Assembly (NCBI GenBank): GCA_017651385.1
Contig: JAGCCY010000259.1
Location: 1 to 5,307, forward strand
Source: Lachnospiraceae bacterium
GTDB lineage: Bacteria > Bacillota > Clostridia > Lachnospirales > Lachnospiraceae
Length of the DNA: 5,307 bases
Reading direction: 5' to 3'
The notes below the pieces were generated by a model. It made no database searches. It saw only the letters and a list, made by a program, of their open reading frames with translations, and had not been told where the DNA came from. Numbering within the stretch: position 1 is the first letter of the stretch; each line of letters begins with the position of its first letter. The translations under genes were made by a program, and so were the position numbers. Below are positions 1-5,307 of the stretch, piece after piece.

Positions 1-1
1 C

Positions 2-1477
2 GAGGCCTTTGAAGCGCCCGAGGCTGTCATGAGCTATTCGGGTGAGGGATTAAGAGGTCTTTCTCATAATATGCATGATTTTGTGAGAAATCATATAGTC
101 CGCGGAAAGTATAAGGACAAGCCAAGGCCGATACTTTTAAATTCGTGGGAAGCGGCATATTTTAACGTAAACGCTTCAAGGATAGTAAGTCTTGCGGCTA
201 AGGCAAAAGAAGCGGGAGCCGAGCTTTTGGTCATGGATGACGGCTGGTTTAAGGGAAGAAACGGCGAGACTTCATCGCTCGGTGACTGGACTCCCGATAA
301 AAAGAAGATCCCTGCGGGGCTTGAAGCCTTGGCCGAGCGGGTCCATGAAGCCGGGATCGATTTCGGTATCTGGGTCGAGCCCGAAATGATCAATGAGGAC
401 AGCGACCTATATAGGGCGCACCCCGAATACGCAATGACTATACCGGGACGTGAAAATTCCCTCGGAAGAAACCAGATGCTGCTTGATCTTACGAATCCCG
501 AAGTTGTGGATTACGTTAAGGATTCGATGCGCAACATCTTTAAGACGCCGGGCCTAAATTACGTTAAATGGGATATGAACAGGATGTTCTCGGATGTCTA
601 TTCAAAAGTCTTACCGAAAGAAAGACAGGGTGAGACGCTTCACAGATATTATATCGGACTCTATGACATCTTAAAGACTCTGACCGAAGAGTTTCCCGAT
701 ATCCTGTTTGAAGGCTGTGCTTCGGGAGGCAACAGGACGGATCTCGGAATACTTTCATATATGCCGCAGATATGGGCAAGCGACGATACGGATGCGATAG
801 AGCGCACAAGGATTCAGACGGGATTAAGCTACGGCTACCCGATGTCTTCGATAACATCCCATGTATCGGCCTGTCCCAACCATCAGACGTTAAGGAACAC
901 TCCGATGGATACAAGGTTTAACGTAGCGGCTTTCGGGGTACTCGGTTATGAGCTTAATCTTTCGGATATATCGGGTGCTGAGTTTGAACTGGTAAAAGAA
1001 CAGATAGCGCTTTACAAGGAGTGGCGCGACGTGTTCTTTGGCGGAGATTTTTATAGGCTTTCCGATCAAAGCTGGATGGTGGTCTCAAAGGACAAAAAAC
1101 GTGCGGCCGCGATCATATGGAAAGAACTCTGCAGGCCGAACGATTTTTACTTAAAGCTTAAGACCGCGGGCCTTGACCCCGATGCCGAATATCATGTCTA
1201 CAACATAGCAAAGAAATACAACATAAAGCTTTTCGGCGACCTCATAAACCAGATGGCGCCGATCCACATAAAGAAGGATTCGCTAATCCACAACACTCTT
1301 GCTCACTTTATAAAGCTCGACAGTGAAAAAGAAGATTACACGATAAGCGGACAAGTCTTAAACAATGCCGGCATCAAACTCTCGCAGGCCTTCGGCGGTA
1401 CCGGCATAGGCGGAGAGACAAGGCTTTTCCAGGATTTCTACTCAAGAATGTATTTTATGGAAGCTAAGGATCGATAA
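2..1477 (+). CDS. Alpha-galactosidase, GH36 (5'-truncated by window edge)
   Basis: This enzyme hydrolyses terminal alpha-1,6-galactosyl residues of melibiose, raffinose and related sugars. The frame is open from base 2, so the gene starts upstream; the ATG at 29 is internal, because the residues before it (FEAPEAV) already match the family. About 491 residues are visible, against roughly 730 in a full GH36 enzyme, so the N-terminal beta-sandwich is off-window. Counting from the ATG at 29, the TIM barrel shows LLNSWEAAYFN (about 36-46), LVMDDGWF (67-74) and GIWVEPEM. YVKWDMNR carries the expected nucleophile Asp182, and WASDDTD carries the likely acid/base Asp252. Between them lies a CASGGNRTD loop of the sugar-binding Cys/Gly-rich type. 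The C-terminal beta domain is complete and ends in TAA-free sequence at a TGA-free TAA stop. No signal peptide can be judged without the N-terminus; the family is usually cytoplasmic. The symporter 40 bases downstream supports an alpha-galactoside uptake and cleavage unit. Exact substrate preference cannot be read from the sequence. Confidence 0.95.
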   Translation, partial: EAFEAPEAVMSYSGEGLRGLSHNMHDFVRNHIVRGKYKDKPRPILLNSWEAAYFNVNASRIVSLAAKAKEAGAELLVMDDGWFKGRNGETSSLGDWTPDKKKIPAGLEALAERVHEAGIDFGIWVEPEMINEDSDLYRAHPEYAMTIPGRENSLGRNQMLLDLTNPEVVDYVKDSMRNIFKTPGLNYVKWDMNRMFSDVYSKVLPKERQGETLHRYYIGLYDILKTLTEEFPDILFEGCASGGNRTDLGILSYMPQIWASDDTDAIERTRIQTGLSYGYPMSSITSHVSACPNHQTLRNTPMDTRFNVAAFGVLGYELNLSDISGAEFELVKEQIALYKEWRDVFFGGDFYRLSDQSWMVVSKDKKRAAAIIWKELCRPNDFYLKLKTAGLDPDAEYHVYNIAKKYNIKLFGDLINQMAPIHIKKDSLIHNTLAHFIKLDSEKEDYTISGQVLNNAGIKLSQAFGGTGIGGETRLFQDFYSRMYFMEAKDR

Positions 1478-1507
1478 AGAATAAAAAAATAAACCAGCAA
1501 AAGAAAC

Positions 1508-1511
1508 GGAG
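1508..1511 (+). promoter_or_regulatory. Ribosome binding site of the GPH symporter
   Basis: GGAG lies 6 bases before the ATG at 1518 and fixes that start. The 40-base gap after the alpha-galactosidase contains this site and A-rich sequence, with no hairpin, so the two genes are probably co-transcribed. Confidence 0.7.
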
Positions 1512-1517
1512 ACTATT

Positions 1518-2993
1518 ATGAAGCAGGAAAAAAGAAATCTTATTTTCTACCCCCTTGGTACAGTGGGAAGAGACATGGTCTATTCACTGTTTACCAACTA
1601 TGTGCTTTTGTTTATCCTCTACACAAAGCAGCTTACGGGAGCCCAGCTCGGCGCGGTCACGGCCATCATGGTTGCAGCCAGGATATTTGATGCATTGAAC
1701 GACCCGATAATGGGTAACATCATCGAACGTACCAGAGGACGTTTCGGTAAGTTCAAGCCGTGGCTTTTGATAGGAGTTCTGTCCACAAGCCTTGTCATCT
1801 ATCTTGTGTTCAACACAAACCTTGACGGCTGGAACTTTATCATATTCTTCGGCGTGATCTATTTTTCATATTCGATCACCTATACGATGCACGATATCTC
1901 TTACTGGGGCATGGTACCCGCACTTTCACAGGACGGCAACATGCGTAACAGCTTAACCTCGCGTGCGACTCTTTTTGCGGGTATCGGCGGAACACTCGCA
2001 TCGGTGCTTATCCCGGTGCTTACAACGGGTAACTTCGCACTCGGCGGAAACGCCAAGACCGCATACGGACGCATCGCTTTGATAATCGCGATCCTGTGTC
2101 CTTTGTTTATCCTTTTCCCGATATTCGGTGTAAAAGAAAACCGCTCGGATATGGATACGCCCGCTCCCAAGGTAAGCTTTAAAAAGATCGTGGGTACGAT
2201 ATTCGGAAACGACCAGCTTTTGTGGATCGCATTCATATTCCTGCTTCAGCAGATCGGTAACGGCATAGTATTAGGCGGTCCCGGCTCCAATTACATCTAC
2301 TTTGAATTCGGCTACGAAGGAGGACTTTATTCGACCTTCAATACCGTAGGTATGGCAGCCACAGCGGTCCTGATGATCCTTTACCCGATGCTTTCCAAAA
2401 AGTACCACAGGCAGCCTTTGGTAAAGTTCATGGGCTTTATCGCCACGATCGGTTATATTATCCAGCTTCTTTGCGGTATCTTTATGCCGGCAACGATGAT
2501 CAAGTTCTGGATCATCACGGGAGGTTTTATGCTTGCCAACTTAGGTCAGTACGGACTTTACCTCATCATGATGATATCCATTATCAACACCGTTGAGTAC
2601 AACGAACTTAACAAGGGTACGCGTGATGAAGCGATCATAACGTCCATGAGGCCTTTCCTTACAAAGATGGCGAGTTCTTTTACCGTTATAATCACGTACT
2701 TAACATATATGATCACCCGCGTGACCAGTTACACGAACAGGATCTCCGATTATGAATCGCAGGCCAACCAGGGAGTCATCAGTGCCGAAGAGAAGACAAC
2801 GCTTATAAAGGCGGTCACGGATTCGGTCGACAACGCCCAGAAGATAGGACTTTTGATCTCGATGACGGTAATCCCGTGCATCTTAATGCTCATTGCATGT
2901 ATACTTTACAGAAAGCACTATAAGCTTGATGAGCCCACATACGATGATATATTAAACAAGCTTAAGGAAAAGAAAGCGACAGAGAACGCTTAA
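1518..2993 (+). CDS. GPH-family (MelB-like) sugar:cation symporter
   Basis: This is a 491-residue inner-membrane transporter of the glycoside-pentoside-hexuronide:cation symporter family within the MFS fold, with about 12 hydrophobic helices spread over residues 10-466. It probably imports an alpha-galactoside such as melibiose or raffinose together with Na+ or H+. By-eye alignment to enterobacterial MelB, from memory, shows the key residues kept: Asp19 (GRD), the cation-site pair Asp58 and Asp62 in FDALNDPIMG, Thr123, Asp126 and Trp130 in the HDISYW stretch, Arg149, and Lys383 in helix 11. The conserved helix 2-3 loop RGRFGKFKPW is at about residues 73-82. MelB Lys18 is Arg here, and the residue matching MelB Thr373 appears to be Pro379, so sugar specificity may differ. 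The ATG at 1518 has a GGAG 6 bases upstream. The neighbouring GH36 gene is the best guide to the substrate. Family assignment is firm; the exact sugar and coupling ion are inferred. Confidence 0.93.
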   Translation: MKQEKRNLIFYPLGTVGRDMVYSLFTNYVLLFILYTKQLTGAQLGAVTAIMVAARIFDALNDPIMGNIIERTRGRFGKFKPWLLIGVLSTSLVIYLVFNTNLDGWNFIIFFGVIYFSYSITYTMHDISYWGMVPALSQDGNMRNSLTSRATLFAGIGGTLASVLIPVLTTGNFALGGNAKTAYGRIALIIAILCPLFILFPIFGVKENRSDMDTPAPKVSFKKIVGTIFGNDQLLWIAFIFLLQQIGNGIVLGGPGSNYIYFEFGYEGGLYSTFNTVGMAATAVLMILYPMLSKKYHRQPLVKFMGFIATIGYIIQLLCGIFMPATMIKFWIITGGFMLANLGQYGLYLIMMISIINTVEYNELNKGTRDEAIITSMRPFLTKMASSFTVIITYLTYMITRVTSYTNRISDYESQANQGVISAEEKTTLIKAVTDSVDNAQKIGLLISMTVIPCILMLIACILYRKHYKLDEPTYDDILNKLKEKKATENA

Positions 2994-3001
2994 ATACCCG
3001 A

Positions 3002-3030
3002 TTGCCAAGATTTATAACATGAAGTAAAAT
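3002..3030 (+). promoter_or_regulatory. Putative sigma-A-type promoter for the cysE operon
   Basis: TTGCCA (3002-3007) and TAAAAT (3025-3030) each differ from the consensus -35 and -10 hexamers by one base and are separated by exactly 17 bases. Transcription would start near 3037, giving a leader of about 60 bases before cysE. The -10 box touches the foot of the terminator hairpin of the upstream sugar genes. Experimental support is lacking, but position and spacing fit well. Confidence 0.6.
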
Positions 3031-3066
3031 AGAGCGAGGGTTTAACGCCCTTGCTCTGTTGTTATT
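3028..3066 (+). terminator. Rho-independent terminator of the alpha-galactoside genes
   Basis: An inverted repeat pairs 3031-3040 (AGAGCGAGGG) with 3048-3057 (CCCTTGCTCT). This gives 10 pairs including one G-U, around a 7-base loop (TTTAACG). It can extend by up to three weaker pairs at the base (3028-3030 with 3058-3060). The T-rich but interrupted run GTTGTTATTT follows. It sits 37 bases after the symporter stop codon, where a terminator is expected. The T tract is imperfect, so some readthrough into cysE is possible. Confidence 0.75.
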
Positions 3067-3099
3067 TAAGCATCCTGCACTGCGGAGAATGTGAAGATC

Positions 3100-3768
3100 A
3101 TGGGTTTTATAAAACAGCTTAAAGAAGAGATAAAGATAATAAAAGAACGTGACCCCGCGATACATTCAAGTCTTGAAGTGTTTCTGTATCCGAGTTTTAA
3201 GGTGATGTTAAGCTACAGGCGTGCTCACAAGGCCTATCTTAAAGGTCATTATTTCATCGCAAGACTTATATCCCAGCGTGCGGCCAGAAGGACCGGTATC
3301 GAGATCCATCCCGGCGCCACGATAGGAGAAGGTCTTTTTATCGATCACGGAAGCGGTGTCATCATAGGCGAGACCGCCATCATAGGAAAGAACTGTACGC
3401 TCTATCAGGGCGTGACTTTGGGCGGTACCGGTAAAGAGCAGGGAAAACGTCACCCCACGCTGGGCGACAATGTCATGGTATCCGCCGGTGCCAAGGTTTT
3501 GGGTTCTTTTAAGATCGGCGACAATTCAAAGATCGGTGCCGGAAGCGTTGTTCTTGAAGAGGTTCCCCCGTTCTCGACCGTTGTCGGTGTTCCGGGAAGA
3601 GTCGTAAAAAGATGCGATGAGAATCTTCCCCAGGCAAGTCTTGACCAGATCGATCTTCCGGACCCGATAAGAGAGGATATCACGGCCCTCCAGCAGTCCA
3701 ACACCGAGCTCATAAACAGGATCCTTGAGCTGGAAGCAGAAGTAAAGGAGCTTAAGAAATCGATTTGA
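3100..3768 (+). CDS. cysE: Serine O-acetyltransferase
   Basis: The enzyme transfers acetyl from acetyl-CoA to L-serine, making O-acetylserine, the first dedicated step of cysteine synthesis in the cytoplasm. With the ATG at 3100 it has 222 residues, the short form typical of Firmicutes. A helical N-terminal domain (about 1-62) is followed by a left-handed beta-helix of hexapeptide repeats (about 67-170). Catalytic His83 (IDHGSG) and His118 (KRHPT) are 35 residues apart, as are His158 and His193 of E. coli CysE; Glu68 occupies the place of E. coli Asp143. GVTLGGTGKE and GAGSVVLEEVPP are family signatures. Residues about 190-222 look like a coiled coil, ending in isoleucine. Start choice: GGAG at 3084-3087 is 12 bases from the ATG at 3100 but only 3 bases from an in-frame GTG at 3091, which would add MKI; family members usually begin near MGF. 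The stop overlaps the mrnC start by 4 bases. In Bacillus, cysS normally follows cysE, and it is missing here. Confidence 0.95.
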   Translation: MGFIKQLKEEIKIIKERDPAIHSSLEVFLYPSFKVMLSYRRAHKAYLKGHYFIARLISQRAARRTGIEIHPGATIGEGLFIDHGSGVIIGETAIIGKNCTLYQGVTLGGTGKEQGKRHPTLGDNVMVSAGAKVLGSFKIGDNSKIGAGSVVLEEVPPFSTVVGVPGRVVKRCDENLPQASLDQIDLPDPIREDITALQQSNTELINRILELEAEVKELKKSI

Positions 3769-4202
3769 ACGGTGAATTGTTGCAAAGTCTCATAAAAGAA
3801 TTCGATCTTGATACGATCCCGCCCGCAGAGGTGGCGGCAATAACGCTTGCATACATCGGAGATGCGGTATATGAAGTGGTGACCAGGACGATAGTCACTT
3901 CGGGCGGAAACCGTCGTATCAATGCCATACATAAAGACAATGTAAAGTATGTAAGCGCCGTATCCCAGGCGAAGATCGCGGATTTCCTCGAGGATAAGTT
4001 AAGCGAAGAAGAGCTTGAACAGTATAGAAGAGGCAAAAACGCAAAGACCGCGACCTCGGCCAAGAACGCAAGTCTTACACAGTATCATAAAGCCACGGGC
4101 TTTGAAGCGCTTATAGGTTTTCTTTTTCTTTCAAAAAAGAATGAGAGGATTTTAGAGTTATGTAAACTTGGATTTAAAGAACTCGGGCTTCTCAAGGAGT
4201 GA
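3765..4202 (+). CDS. mrnC: Mini-ribonuclease III
   Basis: This 145-residue protein is a stand-alone RNase III catalytic domain without a double-stranded RNA-binding domain. In Bacillus subtilis the family matures the 3' and 5' ends of 23S rRNA, acting as a dimer with Mg2+. Visible signatures are LAYIGDAVYE, with the metal-binding/catalytic Asp33 and Glu37; RRGKNAK (88-94); and TGFEALIGFLFL, with Glu114. Length and domain content match MrnC, and the position before rlmB is the conserved one. There is no early in-frame ATG. The TTG at 3765 overlaps the cysE stop (TTGA), suggesting translational coupling, but the AAGGAG at 3745-3750 is a long 14 bases away. TTG codons at 3777 and 3780 are alternatives; GGTGA at 3771-3775 could serve the latter. 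The identity is firm; the start is uncertain by up to five residues. Confidence 0.93.
   Translation: MNGELLQSLIKEFDLDTIPPAEVAAITLAYIGDAVYEVVTRTIVTSGGNRRINAIHKDNVKYVSAVSQAKIADFLEDKLSEEELEQYRRGKNAKTATSAKNASLTQYHKATGFEALIGFLFLSKKNERILELCKLGFKELGLLKE
4194..4199 (+). promoter_or_regulatory. Ribosome binding site of rlmB
   Basis: AAGGAG lies 5 bases before the ATG at 4205, inside the last codons of mrnC. It decides for ATG 4205 over an in-frame GTG at 4199, which overlaps the site itself. Confidence 0.8.
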
Positions 4203-4204
4203 TA

Positions 4205-4945
4205 ATGGAAGTTAATGAATTTAAGATAGAAGGCAGAAATGCGGTCATAGAGGCATTCAGAAGCGGCAAGACGATTGACCGCCTTTTTATATTGGACGGC
4301 TGTCAGGATGGCCCTATAATGACCATAAAACGCGAGGCGCGCAAGCAGGATACACAGATCAAATATGTTGAAAAAGAACGCCTCGATCAGATGTCGGAAA
4401 CAGGCAAGCATCAGGGTGTTATAGCCGTAATGGCGGCTTATGAATACTCCGAGCTTGAAGACATATTTAAAAAAGCGGAAGAGAAGGGTGAAGATCCGTT
4501 TGTGATCATCCTTGACAATATCGAAGATCCGCATAATCTCGGAGCCATAATAAGAACGGCAAATCTTGCGGGTGCCCACGGCGTTATCATACCGAAGAAC
4601 CGTGCGGTGGGGCTTACCGCAACAGTGGCAAGGACTTCCGCGGGTGCGCTTAATTATACTCCGGTCGTAAAGGTCACAAATTTAAGCAAGACGATCGAAG
4701 AACTCAAAAAGAGAGGCCTTTGGTTTGTCTGTGCCGATATGGACGGCGAGGTCATGTATAACTTAAATCTGAAGGGTCCGATAGGACTTGTGATCGGAAG
4801 CGAAGGCGAAGGGGTCGGAAGACTTGTTAAGGAGAAATGCGATTACATAGCTTCGATCCCTATGAAAGGCGATATAGATTCCTTAAACGCGTCAGTGGCA
4901 TGTGGGGTACTTGCGTATGAAATTGTCAGACAGCGCCTTAAATGA
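4205..4945 (+). CDS. rlmB: 23S rRNA (guanosine-2'-O-)-methyltransferase, RlmB/TrmH SPOUT family
   Basis: The protein is 246 residues long and belongs to the SpoU/TrmH class of knotted, S-adenosylmethionine-dependent RNA ribose methyltransferases. E. coli RlmB methylates G2251 in the 23S rRNA P-loop; the same target here is inferred. The N-terminal substrate-binding domain (about 5-78) begins with the usual IEGRNAVIEAF and contains HQGVIA. The SPOUT domain (about 97-244) has motif 1 DPHNLGAIIRTA (Asn111, Arg117), motif 2 LVIGSEGEG (Glu200) and motif 3 IPMKGDIDSLNASVA (Ser226, Asn228), which form the cofactor knot. Length and both domains are complete. The ATG at 4205 follows mrnC by 2 bases and has AAGGAG 5 bases upstream. 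Its 3' end overlaps the next gene by 29 bases. The link with mrnC, another 23S rRNA processing gene, is conserved in Firmicutes. RNA target could instead be another guanosine or tRNA, which homology by eye cannot settle. Confidence 0.93.
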   Translation: MEVNEFKIEGRNAVIEAFRSGKTIDRLFILDGCQDGPIMTIKREARKQDTQIKYVEKERLDQMSETGKHQGVIAVMAAYEYSELEDIFKKAEEKGEDPFVIILDNIEDPHNLGAIIRTANLAGAHGVIIPKNRAVGLTATVARTSAGALNYTPVVKVTNLSKTIEELKKRGLWFVCADMDGEVMYNLNLKGPIGLVIGSEGEGVGRLVKEKCDYIASIPMKGDIDSLNASVACGVLAYEIVRQRLK

Positions 4946-5307
4946 TTATGAGGGCGTATCCGACGAAGAGCTTATAATCAGACTTCGTGAGGGTGAAGAA
5001 AAGATCCAGGATCATATACTTGATAAGTATAAGAATCTTGTCAAAAGCAAAGCAAAATCAATGTATATACTGGGTGCTGAGCCCGAGGATCTTATCCAGG
5101 AAGGCATGATAGGCCTTTTTAAGGCAATAAGGGATTATGATGCCGGACGGGATGCAAGCTTTTATACTTTTGCGGATCTTTGTATCTCAAGACAGGTATA
5201 TACGGCGGTGACCGCTTCCGGCAGGAAGAAGCACACTCCGCTCAACAATTATATATCATTATATTCGGAGGAAGATCCCGAGACGGGCGTGAGAAGCCTT
5301 GAAGACA
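4917..5307 (+). CDS. sigH: RNA polymerase sigma factor SigH/Spo0H-type (3'-truncated by window edge)
   Basis: The first 130 codons are visible, against about 210-220 for SigH, so region 4 lies beyond the window. SigH directs core RNA polymerase to transition-state and early sporulation or competence promoters in Bacillus; the role in this organism is inferred. Region 2 is clear: DEELIIRLREG (about 16-26), the core-binding stretch GAEPEDLIQEGMIGLFKAI (53-71), then ASFYTFADLCISRQVYTAV (80-98) and RKKHTPLNNYISL (103-115), all closely resembling remembered SigH sequence (for example DIVQEGMIGLYKSIRDF). The ATG at 4917 lies inside the end of rlmB, with a weak GGGG at 4904-4907 nine bases before it; a TTG at 4923 is an alternative start. 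The 29-base overlap suggests coupled translation with rlmB. In B. subtilis, yacP sits between rlmB and sigH, and it is absent here. Members of other sigma-70 subgroups share region 2, but the neighbourhood supports SigH. Confidence 0.92.
   Translation, partial: MKLSDSALNDYEGVSDEELIIRLREGEEKIQDHILDKYKNLVKSKAKSMYILGAEPEDLIQEGMIGLFKAIRDYDAGRDASFYTFADLCISRQVYTAVTASGRKKHTPLNNYISLYSEEDPETGVRSLED

Noticed and set aside
29..31. ATG at 29 as the true start of the alpha-galactosidase
   Set aside because: The frame is open from base 2, and the residues before the ATG already fit the GH36 family just before the conserved SYSGEGL stretch; a start here would also remove the whole N-terminal domain.
3013..3018. 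TATAAC as an alternative -10 box for cysE
   Set aside because: No acceptable -35 lies 16-18 bases upstream, while the TTGCCA/TAAAAT pair has exact 17-base spacing.
3031..3099. A riboswitch or T-box leader controlling cysE
   Set aside because: The leader would be only about 60 bases, with no T-box sequence, no specifier stem and no second terminator; the one hairpin fits the end of the upstream unit.
3450..3932. Long open frame on the minus strand across the cysE/mrnC junction, and similar ones at 564-914, 1901-2236 and 4085-4579
   Set aside because: They lie opposite genes with strong family motifs, have no recognisable domain and no convincing ribosome site, and reflect the codon bias of the sense strand.
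4199..4201. GTG at 4199 as the rlmB start
   Set aside because: It overlaps the AAGGAG site itself, whereas ATG 4205 is 5 bases downstream of it.
1..5307. CRISPR arrays, insertion sequences, tRNA or rRNA genes, phage or defence genes
   Set aside because: No spaced direct repeats, terminal inverted repeats, transposase or integrase motifs, or RNA gene patterns were seen on either strand; nearly all bases are in the six recognised genes.

Overview
The window reads as ordinary chromosomal DNA of a Firmicute, most likely a gut or rumen Lachnospiraceae-type clostridium. Three things support this: the gene order cysE, mrnC, rlmB, sigH, which is a Bacillus/Clostridium hallmark; the short Gram-positive form of CysE; and the presence of Mini-III RNase and a SigH-like sigma factor. 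GC is moderate, judged by eye at the mid-40s percent. Family assignments come from reading motifs and remembered homologues, and no database search was possible. All genes lie on the + strand and there is almost no unused DNA.

Region 1 (start to about 3066) is an alpha-galactoside utilisation pair. It holds the C-terminal two thirds of a GH36 alpha-galactosidase (5' end outside the window) and, 40 bases later, a complete 12-helix GPH-family (MelB-like) sugar:cation symporter. The transporter would bring in melibiose or raffinose-type sugars and the intracellular enzyme would release galactose. A hairpin followed by a T-rich run at about 3028-3066 closes this unit.

Region 2 (about 3002 to the end) is a compact housekeeping operon. 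It encodes serine acetyltransferase (cysE), Mini-ribonuclease III (mrnC), a SPOUT 23S rRNA 2'-O-methyltransferase (rlmB/TrmH type) and the first 130 codons of a SigH/Spo0H-type sigma factor, cut by the window end. The genes overlap or nearly touch: 4-base overlap, 2-base gap, 29-base overlap. A good sigma-A-like promoter (TTGCCA, 17-base spacer, TAAAAT) lies just ahead of cysE, and its -10 box runs into the foot of the upstream terminator stem.

I found no mobile element, CRISPR array, RNA gene or clear novel system. The points most worth a second look are the promoter/terminator overlap, the absence of cysS and yacP from the otherwise conserved cluster, the sigH start buried inside rlmB, and the coiled-coil tail of CysE ending in isoleucine.
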